From assembly GCA_002706095.1 (NCBI GenBank), contig PAJP01000010.1, positions 1 through 45,587 on the forward strand: a DNA stretch of 45,587 nt, written 5' to 3'. Both the position numbers and the translations under genes were made by a program. Shown here piece after piece: positions 21,470-31,137 of this stretch. Numbering within the stretch: the stretch's first letter is position 1; each line of letters opens with the position of its first letter. Origin of the DNA: Methylophaga sp. Lineage in GTDB: Bacteria > Pseudomonadota > Gammaproteobacteria > Nitrosococcales > Methylophagaceae. The notes beneath the pieces are model-generated. The model was given only the letters and a program-made list of their open reading frames with translations, was not told where the DNA came from and did no database searches.

Positions 21470-24400
21470 TTATAGCAGTGCGTCGGCCAAAACTGCCATT
21501 ACAAACGCTTCTACCTCTCCTTGCTTAAGCTGATATTTGTCACCCGCTTCAACTGCCAGTGTTATTACCTCGCCGCTCTCTGGGTCAATTACAGCATCCT
21601 GTGCCCCCCACTCGTTATAGCAGAACATGCTGTACTCGTGAGCGTTTAGTCCCTGGCGTGTAAACGCTCGCTCCACCTCTTGCGCAATCCAACCCACATG
21701 CCAGCGCGCTTCGTTACCGCCTGCTTTTTCACGCTCTACCGCTGACTTCCATTTCCATTTGACGATCAGCTTTGCCAAGTCTTTAGCGACAGCTTTTTCA
21801 GCATCGCTAAATCCCTGGATTTCTGTTTTGAGTCTCTCGTCGGATGTAATAACAGGGCTATTTACAAAGTATCCATCTTGCCAAGCCGCCTCTGGCTGCC
21901 CATTATCCATGGCGTCGTTTGCAGAGGGACGTAAAGTTGTGCCGAGTGCAATAATGCGATTACCGTGAGGGGAATGATTAGCGCCGAAAACTTGCAGCAT
22001 TGAGCCACGAGAGCTACTAACAGCGCCGCCCCCTGTTAGCGATGCAAACTTGTCATCGCTGCCCGACGACGTTGTAGGCTGTAAAGACGCATAGTTGCCG
22101 ACAGCGCGAACCGAATTTTCAACATACAGCAAACTATGATATGACGCCCCTTCTGCTCTTGCTTCAACCCAAGATCGGGTATCACCAACAGCGCTGGAAG
22201 TATCACCCACTGCCAACCGCTGCATCACCTGAGTGCGCTCATAGTTTACAGGAGCCAGAACCCTAGATAGGTTTCCTTCCCGGTACTGGCCTAGCGTTCG
22301 TGTATCAACTCCGCGTAGAACAATGTCATTCTTACCTGCCCTTTTCGAAAGAGGAAAGCGGAACGCAAAGATATCGGGCTGGTAGCCATGCCCTATAAAT
22401 TCGTCATCAACGGACGACGTGTTTAACGAGTAGCGAGTCTGTATTCGGTAGTCCTCGCTACCAAAGAAATAATAAACTGCATCATCGGTAAGGAGCGCAC
22501 TTCCCACACCGCTCCCGCTGCTAGGCTGCTCGCCAGCATAAATACCGTATCCAAGGGTGGTTACTGTGTAGTTTGACCAGTCTCCTGCCTCTGCATTAGC
22601 AACGGGGACGCGCATCATAAATGAGCGCGTGCGTCCCTGTACGAAGTGATTGATTGCTGGTGTATCCCATTCATCGGGCCGCCTTTCTGTCCCGAACGCG
22701 AACAATTCACCATCATGCACAACAAATGGGATGGGGTCGTAGTGGATTTGCCCCGGGAACCTGTGCCCTGTCCACGTCTGTCCGTAGTCATCACTGTGCA
22801 GAAAAGCACTACCGTTAACTGTTGTACTCTGACTGCGAGTAGTCAGGTACATCTTGCTGCCATATATTTTGACTGACGGCTCCCCAGAACTGGCCTCGAA
22901 CTCGGCAGGAATGCGACGTTTTTCAAACGTAGGAGGGCCGTAAAAATCACTGACGCGAATAACCCCCACTTCACGCGGGCCGCCTTGTCCGTTGTGAAAG
23001 CCGAAGAACAGTTCTTGAGTTCCCGGATTGTCAGTAAACGAATGTACGTGCGTAAGCGGCAAGCCAGTGGCATCGGAAGGGAACAGCGGCATGTTTGTAA
23101 TGCGGTAGTTGTTGTAGTACCAGCTAGTTGCTAAAAACCAAAGTTCGCTACCCGTATCGGTAACGGTAACTGCTGATGGCGTCCCTTTATCGACTGTGAA
23201 AGTATCATTATCAATAACGGAAACTACAGTTAAATCCCCCGAAAGTCCACTAACACCGTCCCCTTTTACCCCGCTAAAACTTACCGTGTCCCCTGAAACC
23301 AGCCCATGTTTAGGATGATGGATTGTGGCAATAGAACTCCCATTAACTAAATCAATACCTCCGCTCTTATTTGCCGACCAGTCCAAAACTCGGTCATAAA
23401 GGTACAGTGCATTAACCGAGTTATCAGAAACATTTCGCTCTTCAACACACATTACAAATCGAGAGTCTTTCACGCCCGCAGCAAATACATTGTAGCCGTA
23501 TAACGATGGGTTGGGATGCTGGTCTAGTATGATCTCAGGGGCGCTGTACGTATTGCCGTTATCAAACGACGTTACCCACGCAATGCGTGTTGTGTCGTAA
23601 GTGTGCCCATGTGCCATTTGGAAAGGAACAAAGATTCGATTTTGGAACGTAAACGCCTTATTCTCCGTCCACGTCGTATAAAAAGGTGTCGATGTTATCT
23701 TACTAATTTCGCCATTTAGGTAATCCGATGTGGGGTATTCAATAGAATCTACTAAGAAGTTAGCATTCTTAAACCTAATAATATCAGGAATACTAACACA
23801 AAGGTATGTAAGTCCGTTACCATCAATAGCCCAATCAGTACCCTCCGCCGCTGAGATTGCGCCAGTGTCGTCAGTGACGCCATCCCCAGCAGCACCAAAC
23901 GCCATCAATGTGACATAGCCGTTTGGCTGCCAGTCGGCACCGTCAAACGTAAACGAGGAGCCGCGAACGTTAGCAGATTGGCCGCTCGACAGTCCGCTTT
24001 TCGGCAGCGCCCGCAAATCAGCGATGGTGTCAACGTAGATGACAGCCCCGCGCACCAGCAGCCCGCCCTGGCCGGTAGACACGCCAGCCGCCAACTCCTG
24101 CCGCAACGCAGCATCACCTACGGTCACAAACGCGCCACTCTCTGGCAATCCTGCGCCAGTGGTGGTGTATGGCAGATCAGTGGTTCCGGATAACCGCCAA
24201 AACTCGCCACTGCCGTCGCGCACTACCTGATTGTATTCAGTGATCTCAATGCCTGCGGCGTAGTCACCTGCAAACTGATACCCGCTGGCGGCGATAAAAT
24301 CGTTGAATCGATCCTGTTTGTCGGATTGAGCCGCCTGAAAATCCCCTTCACGGCGCGCCTGGTCGTCTTGAAACTCCGACTCCATTCCCGCCCAGCTCAG

Positions 24401-24532
24401 GCGATTATTGCCCAGCCGATCAGGATAGCTGTTTTCAGAGCCGTTAATCAGACGGTCTGCGTTCTCTGCGTTGTCATACAAATCACGCGGGTCAGCGCTG
24501 CCGAGGGGGTTTTGAGTATTATAGGTCGTCAT
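21470..24532 (-). CDS. Endosialidase tail spike (GH58-like) with S74 chaperone domain
   Basis: 1020 residues. 1-205: capsid/tail-binding region; 206-245: FGAAGDGVTDDTGAI adaptor seen in spikes. 290-740: six-bladed propeller resembling coliphage K1F endo-N-acetylneuraminidase, with sialidase Asp-boxes SFDNGNTY (322-329) and SDDYGQTW (580-587), inserted barrel HPKHGLVSGDTVSF..DNDTFTV (406-447), and signatures EVGVIRV and SGVGSALLTDDAVYYFFGSED. Catalytic residues map to E551 (GEPSVK), R566 (YLTTR) and R617 (FGTERR); the spacings of 15 and 51 equal E581/R596/R647 of K1F. C-terminal S74 chaperone: self-cleavage is expected before S897 in ITSDERLKTE. It should depolymerise polysialic or related acid capsule on the host. 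Confidence 0.88.
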   Translation of the reverse strand: MTTYNTQNPLGSADPRDLYDNAENADRLINGSENSYPDRLGNNRLSWAGMESEFQDDQARREGDFQAAQSDKQDRFNDFIAASGYQFAGDYAAGIEITEYNQVVRDGSGEFWRLSGTTDLPYTTTGAGLPESGAFVTVGDAALRQELAAGVSTGQGGLLVRGAVIYVDTIADLRALPKSGLSSGQSANVRGSSFTFDGADWQPNGYVTLMAFGAAGDGVTDDTGAISAAEGTDWAIDGNGLTYLCVSIPDIIRFKNANFLVDSIEYPTSDYLNGEISKITSTPFYTTWTENKAFTFQNRIFVPFQMAHGHTYDTTRIAWVTSFDNGNTYSAPEIILDQHPNPSLYGYNVFAAGVKDSRFVMCVEERNVSDNSVNALYLYDRVLDWSANKSGGIDLVNGSSIATIHHPKHGLVSGDTVSFSGVKGDGVSGLSGDLTVVSVIDNDTFTVDKGTPSAVTVTDTGSELWFLATSWYYNNYRITNMPLFPSDATGLPLTHVHSFTDNPGTQELFFGFHNGQGGPREVGVIRVSDFYGPPTFEKRRIPAEFEASSGEPSVKIYGSKMYLTTRSQSTTVNGSAFLHSDDYGQTWTGHRFPGQIHYDPIPFVVHDGELFAFGTERRPDEWDTPAINHFVQGRTRSFMMRVPVANAEAGDWSNYTVTTLGYGIYAGEQPSSGSGVGSALLTDDAVYYFFGSEDYRIQTRYSLNTSSVDDEFIGHGYQPDIFAFRFPLSKRAGKNDIVLRGVDTRTLGQYREGNLSRVLAPVNYERTQVMQRLAVGDTSSAVGDTRSWVEARAEGASYHSLLYVENSVRAVGNYASLQPTTSSGSDDKFASLTGGGAVSSSRGSMLQVFGANHSPHGNRIIALGTTLRPSANDAMDNGQPEAAWQDGYFVNSPVITSDERLKTEIQGFSDAEKAVAKDLAKLIVKWKWKSAVEREKAGGNEARWHVGWIAQEVERAFTRQGLNAHEYSMFCYNEWGAQDAVIDPESGEVITLAVEAGDKYQLKQGEVEAFVMAVLADALL

Positions 24533-24559
24533 ATCATCACCATAGAAAATGTTAATAGC

Positions 24560-24568
24560 ATTCTAGCA
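24560..24568 (-). promoter_or_regulatory. Extended -10 promoter P7 (TGC-TAGAAT) for the tail spike
   Basis: Minus strand GTGTGCTAGAAT about 27 bp before the spike ATG, preceded by the hairpin GATAGC-ATAAA-GCTATC (24570-24586). Gives the spike separate expression. Confidence 0.55.
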
Positions 24569-24589
24569 CACTGATAGCTTTATGCTATC

Positions 24590-25039
24590 CTATGGTGCTG
24601 GCCATTCGCGGTTTAGGGCTAGATCGATGATGCTGCTGCCAGCCACGAATTGCGGGAAATCCAGCCACTCCGGCGGCAGCGTCTGACGCTCAAATATCTC
24701 CACCTCTGCGCTATATTGCAAAAGTTGGGGGCTAATCATCGTTGGCCCGGAGTAAATATCCGTAAATCTCACACGCTCAGTTTGGAAGCCTAGCGCTGTC
24801 TTGACGGGCATGTCATGCCACGCTGCACCATCCATCACGCCATACCTAAACCACACTTCAAAGAGTTGCGCCTGCGAATTAGTCATCACCCACTCTAGCT
24901 GCACGGTCTGCGGAACTGACGTAAACCGACGCCGCTGCCTGGCGCGCCCGCTGGCTAGCTGACTGCGCAGCAATGGCGATACTGTTTGTACGCTGTGGCC
25001 CTGCTGTAGCGCCGCTGGTAACTCGCTAGGATAATTCAT
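24590..25039 (-). CDS. Minor tail protein
   Basis: 149 residues downstream of the J-like hub. Contains QLEWVMTNSQAQLFEVWFRY and ERVRFTDIYSGPTMISPQLLQYSAEVEIFERQTLPP, typical of a small distal tail protein family found between J-like proteins and fibres. Overlaps the J-like gene's stop by 4 bp. Could link hub and spike. Confidence 0.72.
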   Translation of the reverse strand: MNYPSELPAALQQGHSVQTVSPLLRSQLASGRARQRRRFTSVPQTVQLEWVMTNSQAQLFEVWFRYGVMDGAAWHDMPVKTALGFQTERVRFTDIYSGPTMISPQLLQYSAEVEIFERQTLPPEWLDFPQFVAGSSIIDLALNREWPAP

Positions 25040-27768
25040 ACAGGTGGCTCCGAGTTATCGTAATCGTAAACGCGCTCATCATAATTGACCGCCTGCACGC
25101 TAACAGCGCTAAACCCTTGTGGCTCAATGCTGGCAATCAACACCGGATAGCTAAACGTCTGCGACACGCCGAACATATAATGGGGCAGCTCTTTGGAATA
25201 ATCGACCGTAGGAGCATCGCCAGTATACACCACTGTATAGTCATCAGCGCCGCGTGTTGCTGTATACGGCCCTTTTAGCGAACCTTGCGGGTCTCGCCAT
25301 GCGATAAGATGAGATTCGCCATCTTGCCAGTCTAGCGGCTCGCTTGTGCGGATGGTTGTTTGCCCGCCGATGCTAGACGCCTGAATCACTAGGCCGCTTG
25401 ACGTGTAACCGGGCACGTCATCGGCTAGCGCGCAATACGACCAGTAATTTGAGTTCAGTGCATCCAGCTCGGTGCTGAATGAATAGGTTTTGCGGCGATA
25501 GCGCAACCGCAACCGCTCACGCATGCCGAGCCGCCATGCCCGTGTCCGGCTAGTAACACCCTCAATGCGTATTTTCTCGGGGCGGTTGCCAGCATCGCCC
25601 GGCAATCGGCATTCAACCGTTTCGTTTGTCCACGTTTCGCCGCTAAAAAACTCTACGTCGATGCCGTCTACTTCGTCGGGCCGGATTGATTCAATGCTGC
25701 GCGTCAACGGATCTAGCATGTTCTGCGTGGTGTACATTTGTTCAAACGTGGTGCGCGGCTCGTCACGGGCTGGCGTTAGCAGTCCCTGGTTAATCGTTAG
25801 CTCGGCAGCGCCCGCCCTGAGTGTGCGCTGCATAACGGCAAATGCGGTGCTATCGCCGTCATGAACAAAGTCGAACGTATCGCCCCGTGAATCCCATATT
25901 ACGGCCAAGCGCGCTAACTCGCCTTGGTCTAAATCGTTATCGGTGTAGCCAATATTGCGCGCCACGTAGCGGAACCAATCGGCAATGCTTCGACTAGGTT
26001 CTTCGGTCTCGGTGCCAAGTGTAGGTATTATTCGCGTGACCACGGCGCTGACTTTGTTTTCAGACTGCCCCGCAATGGTGTCGCTGCCCTCCACCGTCAG
26101 AGCCATAGTGGTGACGCCTGGATAAGTTGATTTTGCCGATAGCTGCGACTTTAGGCCGAACCACTCTAGGCGGTCTAAGTCTTGAACGCTCGTGCCCTCT
26201 ACACTGGTACGGCGTAAGCGAATCTCTGGCGTGATCGTCGTTCCAAAGTTGGTGAAGAACGTCCACCCTAATTGGTCGCGGGTCTTGCCTTGAATGTTGC
26301 GCTTGTCAGTATTCCAGGTGGCATCCCCTACGGCCCGCCACTGTAGCTCCACGTCTCGGCTTACATTCTCAATTGCGCCATCGTCTTTTACGCGGCCCAG
26401 CCCTTGCGGCGCGAATATGTCCCACTCCACGCCCGATACTGACTCACCTGACGGGCAACCCAAGAACGGCCCTGCCCATTCGCCGTTGACCTCTTCGTCT
26501 GATACGCGGATAAATGGGCTGTTACTGCGCTGCGATGGGAATCCTAGCCATCCTGCATCCTCGCTCCCGTTAGACAGCAGTTTGGTGACAGTGAAGCCGA
26601 TATTAACCGCAGGCGTTCCGCCGTCATCAATAAACGCATCAATCCGGTAGCGCGATCCAACGCGGTCAATCGTGTTGATATACGTTCCGCTCGTGGGCGA
26701 CGTGACGGGCGTCAGGTCCGGATAATCGAGCGTGATCTCCGTAGCGCTAACGCTGGCGATGGTGTACGTACCGTCCAGCGCGCCGCCATAAATGATCACC
26801 TCATCGCCGATGGATAGCCCCAGGTCGCCAAACGCGCCACTGAAAACGGCATGATCATCCGTCATGGGATCTGGCGGTGGATTAGCGACAATCTGCCGAG
26901 GAATGCGGACATTTAGCTCTAGCCCTACCGTCCAGTCTGGCGGTACTGCATTGCCGCTAACTCGTGTCACGTTGACGCCGTTCACATCTACGCTCGATAC
27001 GTCCCAAACGATAGTCACGTCAGAAGGAGATTTGAGCCGTAAGCCTGCCCCGCTACCCACGCTTGCGCCCACCTCGGGGGCGTTATACCAGCAGCGATGC
27101 GCCGGGTGGCTGGTAACGTCATCGCCCGGATCGAAGATTGACAAGTTGACCTGCTGCCCTAGCGCGCTTAATGGCGTAGCGCCTATGCGTATTTGAGATT
27201 GCGGAATAAGGTAGCTGCCTTTGCCGATGCAGGTAAACACGTCTACCGCAAGGTTGCGCTGGTCAATAAAGTAGCGGCGCGGCTGGTTCAGGTAATCAGG
27301 AAAAACCTTGTGCTGACCTGCAATCTCTGGAATCACACCACCGAGCTTGGGTCGGTTGGCCTGGACATTGGGATCATAAATTGAGCTGCCCTGATTCTGC
27401 CCGCGCGCTTGATTAACGCCGGGAACGCTTGGGATAAGAAAACTAAACAGCTCTCCAATTAGCCCAACGGCTGCATTAACGACACTGCCGACCGCGCTGA
27501 CAACGCTGCTAATGGCACTCCCGATAGCATCGACTGCACCGGATTGGGGGGCGATGTAAATATCAATGTCCGCGCCTGTTAGCGATAAATTAGACCACGC
27601 GCTAGGCGGCACAGTGCGCCCATCCTGCTTGACCACGATTGGATGGCTGTCAGCACTCAGGTCAAAATCCGGCACATTGTCAGCGAGCCAATCGGCTAGC
27701 GTTCCGCCGTCAACGCGATGCGTCTCTATCGGCTCGCCCGGCAGTATCGACGGGTATACTCGAATCAT
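25036..27768 (-). CDS. J-like central tail hub / host-specificity protein
   Basis: 910 residues, of the TipJ/phage lambda J type. N-terminal WSNLSLTGADIDIYIAPQSG, hydrophobic Val/Ala segment (IGSAISSVVSAVGSVVNAAV, 83-102) and IPSVPGVNQARGQNQGS..RPKLGG are typical of J-family proteins. Forms the tail tip that positions the spike and opens on binding. Immediately follows the NlpC/P60 gene in the standard order tape measure, DUF1833, NlpC/P60, J. Confidence 0.85.
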   Translation of the reverse strand: MIRVYPSILPGEPIETHRVDGGTLADWLADNVPDFDLSADSHPIVVKQDGRTVPPSAWSNLSLTGADIDIYIAPQSGAVDAIGSAISSVVSAVGSVVNAAVGLIGELFSFLIPSVPGVNQARGQNQGSSIYDPNVQANRPKLGGVIPEIAGQHKVFPDYLNQPRRYFIDQRNLAVDVFTCIGKGSYLIPQSQIRIGATPLSALGQQVNLSIFDPGDDVTSHPAHRCWYNAPEVGASVGSGAGLRLKSPSDVTIVWDVSSVDVNGVNVTRVSGNAVPPDWTVGLELNVRIPRQIVANPPPDPMTDDHAVFSGAFGDLGLSIGDEVIIYGGALDGTYTIASVSATEITLDYPDLTPVTSPTSGTYINTIDRVGSRYRIDAFIDDGGTPAVNIGFTVTKLLSNGSEDAGWLGFPSQRSNSPFIRVSDEEVNGEWAGPFLGCPSGESVSGVEWDIFAPQGLGRVKDDGAIENVSRDVELQWRAVGDATWNTDKRNIQGKTRDQLGWTFFTNFGTTITPEIRLRRTSVEGTSVQDLDRLEWFGLKSQLSAKSTYPGVTTMALTVEGSDTIAGQSENKVSAVVTRIIPTLGTETEEPSRSIADWFRYVARNIGYTDNDLDQGELARLAVIWDSRGDTFDFVHDGDSTAFAVMQRTLRAGAAELTINQGLLTPARDEPRTTFEQMYTTQNMLDPLTRSIESIRPDEVDGIDVEFFSGETWTNETVECRLPGDAGNRPEKIRIEGVTSRTRAWRLGMRERLRLRYRRKTYSFSTELDALNSNYWSYCALADDVPGYTSSGLVIQASSIGGQTTIRTSEPLDWQDGESHLIAWRDPQGSLKGPYTATRGADDYTVVYTGDAPTVDYSKELPHYMFGVSQTFSYPVLIASIEPQGFSAVSVQAVNYDERVYDYDNSEPPV

Positions 27769-28148
27769 GCGTAATACTCCACGCGGGTAAATAGGCGCTC
27801 AAATTTGCGTAGCGGCATCCAGCGGACGCCGCGTTTATAATCGCATTCTACCACGCCTAAGCGCCCATCAACGCACCACACGACGCCGCAATGCCACGCG
27901 ATAGTGCCGATATAGCAAAGCGCAAATGCACCGTGTTCAGGCTTGCAGGGCGTCAAGTGCTCGCCCACTTCCAACAGTGCATCCCCAGCGGCTTGTTTAT
28001 CGCGCGGGTCTACATGCTCACGACTCGGCAGCAGGGGCGCGTCAAACTGCTCATGGCGGATGATGCGCGCAAATCCGAAACAGTCCACCTCGCTTGGGCC
28101 GCGCCCGCTGTCTTTGTACGTGAATCGTTGCTGCCATTCGCTAATCAT
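27765..28148 (-). CDS. Tail-tip NlpC/P60-like peptidase
   Basis: 127 residues. Catalytic Cys in EVDCFGFARI, His in TIAWHCGVVW, then a polar residue after LGVVECDY. Such tail-tip proteins (lambda K-like) cleave peptidoglycan peptides during DNA entry. Overlaps both neighbours by 4 bp. Confidence 0.82.
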   Translation of the reverse strand: MISEWQQRFTYKDSGRGPSEVDCFGFARIIRHEQFDAPLLPSREHVDPRDKQAAGDALLEVGEHLTPCKPEHGAFALCYIGTIAWHCGVVWCVDGRLGVVECDYKRGVRWMPLRKFERLFTRVEYYA

Positions 28149-28633
28149 TGGTAACGTAACCCCGGCGCAAATTGCGCAGTGTAGCGTTCACGCGGCCAGG
28201 TGCGCCCCAGTATGTCGCGGAATGAGCATGTTACCTGCACGCTGCTGGCGTTCATTTGCGCGCCCACCACGATCATAGTTAGCGGCTTCTCTGCGGGCGC
28301 TTCTGGCTGTGATGCCAAATAGAGCCGATACGTCAGCGTGATTTGCTCATTGGCCTCAATTGCATGATCGAGCACCGCTTGGGCGGTGCCCGTCACGTTA
28401 TCAATCGCAAACGTCAGGTTTTGCTGCCCGCTAGTGTCGCGCTTGGGTAGCGCCACATCTAGGCCGGATGCCTCAAATGTAACCGTCTCGCTTGTCTCTA
28501 GCGTAAACGTTTGATCCTCAAAACCTGTGCAGATGCGAATAGGTGTTGCAAATGAGGCGCTTGATAGTTCAATCGTCGGAACCAAAACCTCATTATCCGG
28601 CGCGCTGGCATAAACTGTTGCGAGTATCGTCAT
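28145..28633 (-). CDS. DUF1833 minor tail protein
   Basis: 162 residues; VYASAPDNEVLVPTIELSSA, YRLYLASQPEAPAEKPLTM and FRDILGRTWPRERYT fit the DUF1833 family found between tape measure and NlpC/P60 genes in lambda-like tails (equivalent in position to lambda L/M). Structural role at the tail tip. Confidence 0.83.
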   Translation of the reverse strand: MTILATVYASAPDNEVLVPTIELSSASFATPIRICTGFEDQTFTLETSETVTFEASGLDVALPKRDTSGQQNLTFAIDNVTGTAQAVLDHAIEANEQITLTYRLYLASQPEAPAEKPLTMIVVGAQMNASSVQVTCSFRDILGRTWPRERYTAQFAPGLRYQ

Positions 28634-31137
28634 TATCGCCCCTGCCGCTGTAATCCGAACGTTGATTGTAGCGCTTTTGCACTCCGTCCGTTACCCGTTA
28701 CATCGGCTATAAACACGTCGATGAACTGGCGGCCATCGGTCTGACGCTCGACAACTTCGGTGCCCTGCGGCGCATTATGCACATTAACATAAACCGACGT
28801 TTGTGGCGCATTGCTTGCGGCCTGCCCGCTCATGGCGCGCTGCGAGCGACTGGGATTGTAGTCGTTAGCGCTGCGGCCAATGATGCGCGCCGTATCAGCA
28901 GTGCTGGTAATGTTGGCCGGGCCGTTGATAATCTCGGGGCCGTTTTCGCCCGCGATGCCCCATTGGCCTCCGGGGATGCGCCCGCCTTTGTCGAATAGGC
29001 CAGCAAATCCGCCAAGTAGTCCACCAAAACCGCCGCCGCCGAAAAATCCAAGTGATGCAGTCACCGCTTTATACGCCAACCATTGCGCTATCATTTCGCC
29101 GATTCCCGCAACCACTGAGCGTGTTAAGCCTTGCATCAATGACTGAAAACCGTCTTTGAATGAGGTCTGTTGCGTCAAAACGTCAGCAAACATGTTGCCG
29201 AAGCTGCTGGTGAAATTCTCCGCAAGATTGGCGTTTAGCGCATCGAAGTCGCTAAACGCAGACTCAGCGCTCGACAACCATTTCTCGAACGGGTCTTGCT
29301 GCTCGCCTTGATCCTGCTGTTCACCACGCGGCTCAAAGATACTCGGATAAGCCGCCATTGCGTCATCAAAGCCACCCAGCGATTGAACGGTGTTGCGATA
29401 GGCTTCGGCTAGTCGGTTTTGCGCGTCGGCTTTGTCGTTGATTAACCCGGCCTCTACCGCCTCATCAATCATGGCCGATTGTTCGTTGTATTCGCGTTGC
29501 GCGGCATTTAACGGGTAGAGCTGGTCGGTTAGCGCCTGCAAGGCACGTTGCCGCTGGTCGGCTGCTTCGGCTGCGCGCCTTGTTGCCGCGCTGTTTTCTT
29601 CCGTCGATTCGGTATTTTCGTCGGTCGATTCGGTTGACTCATCCTGCGCTTGATTGCGCTCAGTCCACCGGCGTATTGTTTCGCGGTTGGCGGTGTTACG
29701 GCGCTGTTCGATTTCGAGTAGCTTATTCTCGGCGTCAGACAGCGCCTGCATGCCCGCTATTTCAGCGCCAACGCTACCGCCCTCAAAACCTAGCACACCG
29801 CTGCCACGGTTTTCGCTGCGCAACTTCGCCAGCTCTTCACGCGCTGCGGATGCTTTCAGCGTAGCCTCATCAAGCTCTGCGTTTAGATCATCTAGGCTGC
29901 CTGACAAATCATCATCCGACATGCCGCGCAGCTCGGTGCGAAGGTCGGCTATTTGATCTTCGGTTAATCCTGCTTTTTCGGTGGTTAGCCCCAACTCATC
30001 ACGGAAAGCAAACAGCAATCCGCCCGCACCAATCAGCAGGCCTAGCCCTGTGGCGCTGGTTAGCGCCTTAACGGCAAGGGTTATCAGGCCTACACCTCTG
30101 GCGGCAGATGCAGCCGCCGTGGCGGTCTTGAGCATTGCGCCTGCGCCGATAAGTAGCTGCGCAGCCAATCGCCCGCCATACAGTGCAGCTACCGCCTTAC
30201 CGATAGCAACAATGGCATCCATATTTTCAGACAGCGTGACAATGCTACTACCCAGCGTTCGTACGGCTTCCCTCACTTCCTCGCTTGAGCCAACCCACTC
30301 GATTAGATTGGTTCGGGCCACTTCTAGCTGCTGGCCGAACGTTGCCACGCTGTTAGCAAACCTCCCACCAATCTCATCGCTTGCACCCTGCAGTGCGTTG
30401 ACTACTATCTCAGCAGTGATACCGCCTGTGGCTGCAAATTCGCGTAGTTCGCCAATGGTTAAATCTAGCGATGCAGCGATGGCGCGCATAATATCGGGCG
30501 CTTGCTCGGCCACGCTGTTGAATTCGTCGCCACGCAGCGCGCCGGATGCCAAGCCTTGGCTAAGCTGTGTAATAGCGGCGCTGGCTTCCTCTGCGGTCGC
30601 CCCGGATGTTGCAAACGATTGGTTAATCGTCGTCGTCAGGCCAATGAGGTCTTCTTGCGATAGACCAAGGTCGGTAGTTGAGCGAGCCAGTCGGGCGTAC
30701 AAGTTCGCTGTTGACTCAAAATTAGAGCGCGTATCGCGGGCCACATTGACAAGCGCTTTTTGCACCGCTGTTAACTGCTCGGTGCTATCAGTCACTTGCC
30801 TTAGCTGGTTTTCAGCGTTCTGCCATGCGTCTGCGTAGCGGATAACTTCTCGCACAGACAGCGCGCCAATTAACCCCTGAATAGCGTTTCGCGCAATGCC
30901 CGCCGTTTGCCCAAGCTGGTTATTTTGACGACTTAAGCGCTCAGTCTCTTGCCGTACAGCGCGGGTAACGGGATTTAAATTGCGGTATGCGCGCTCTTGG
31001 CGCTGCGTGGCTTTGGTGGAGTCGTCAAAGCTGCGCTCCATGCGGTCGGTTGAACGGTCAACATCACGCTCAGCCCGTAGTAGTCCCGACGTATCGGCGT
31101 CCACGCTGTAGTAGATACCACCGACATTTTCAGCCAT
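28633..31137 (-). CDS. Tape measure protein
   Basis: 834 residues. Tape-measure N-terminus (TSGLLRAERDVDRSTDRMER, then QTAGIARNAIQGLIGALSVREVIRYADAW) and long helices follow; hydrophobic segments lie in the middle (AAQLLIGAGAML, GLGLLIGAGGLLF) and GGGGFGGLLGGFAGLFDKGG near 740. Ends with the conserved WGIAGENGPEII. Sets tail length; by the usual 1.5 A per residue rule the tail would be about 120 nm. Confidence 0.93.
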   Translation of the reverse strand: MAENVGGIYYSVDADTSGLLRAERDVDRSTDRMERSFDDSTKATQRQERAYRNLNPVTRAVRQETERLSRQNNQLGQTAGIARNAIQGLIGALSVREVIRYADAWQNAENQLRQVTDSTEQLTAVQKALVNVARDTRSNFESTANLYARLARSTTDLGLSQEDLIGLTTTINQSFATSGATAEEASAAITQLSQGLASGALRGDEFNSVAEQAPDIMRAIAASLDLTIGELREFAATGGITAEIVVNALQGASDEIGGRFANSVATFGQQLEVARTNLIEWVGSSEEVREAVRTLGSSIVTLSENMDAIVAIGKAVAALYGGRLAAQLLIGAGAMLKTATAAASAARGVGLITLAVKALTSATGLGLLIGAGGLLFAFRDELGLTTEKAGLTEDQIADLRTELRGMSDDDLSGSLDDLNAELDEATLKASAAREELAKLRSENRGSGVLGFEGGSVGAEIAGMQALSDAENKLLEIEQRRNTANRETIRRWTERNQAQDESTESTDENTESTEENSAATRRAAEAADQRQRALQALTDQLYPLNAAQREYNEQSAMIDEAVEAGLINDKADAQNRLAEAYRNTVQSLGGFDDAMAAYPSIFEPRGEQQDQGEQQDPFEKWLSSAESAFSDFDALNANLAENFTSSFGNMFADVLTQQTSFKDGFQSLMQGLTRSVVAGIGEMIAQWLAYKAVTASLGFFGGGGFGGLLGGFAGLFDKGGRIPGGQWGIAGENGPEIINGPANITSTADTARIIGRSANDYNPSRSQRAMSGQAASNAPQTSVYVNVHNAPQGTEVVERQTDGRQFIDVFIADVTGNGRSAKALQSTFGLQRQGR

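Noticed and set aside
29981-30838. Long plus-strand frame (285 codons) opposite the tape measure gene
   Set aside because: Antisense shadow with Ser/Ala/Pro-rich low-complexity sequence, no Shine-Dalgarno, inside a well-supported gene.
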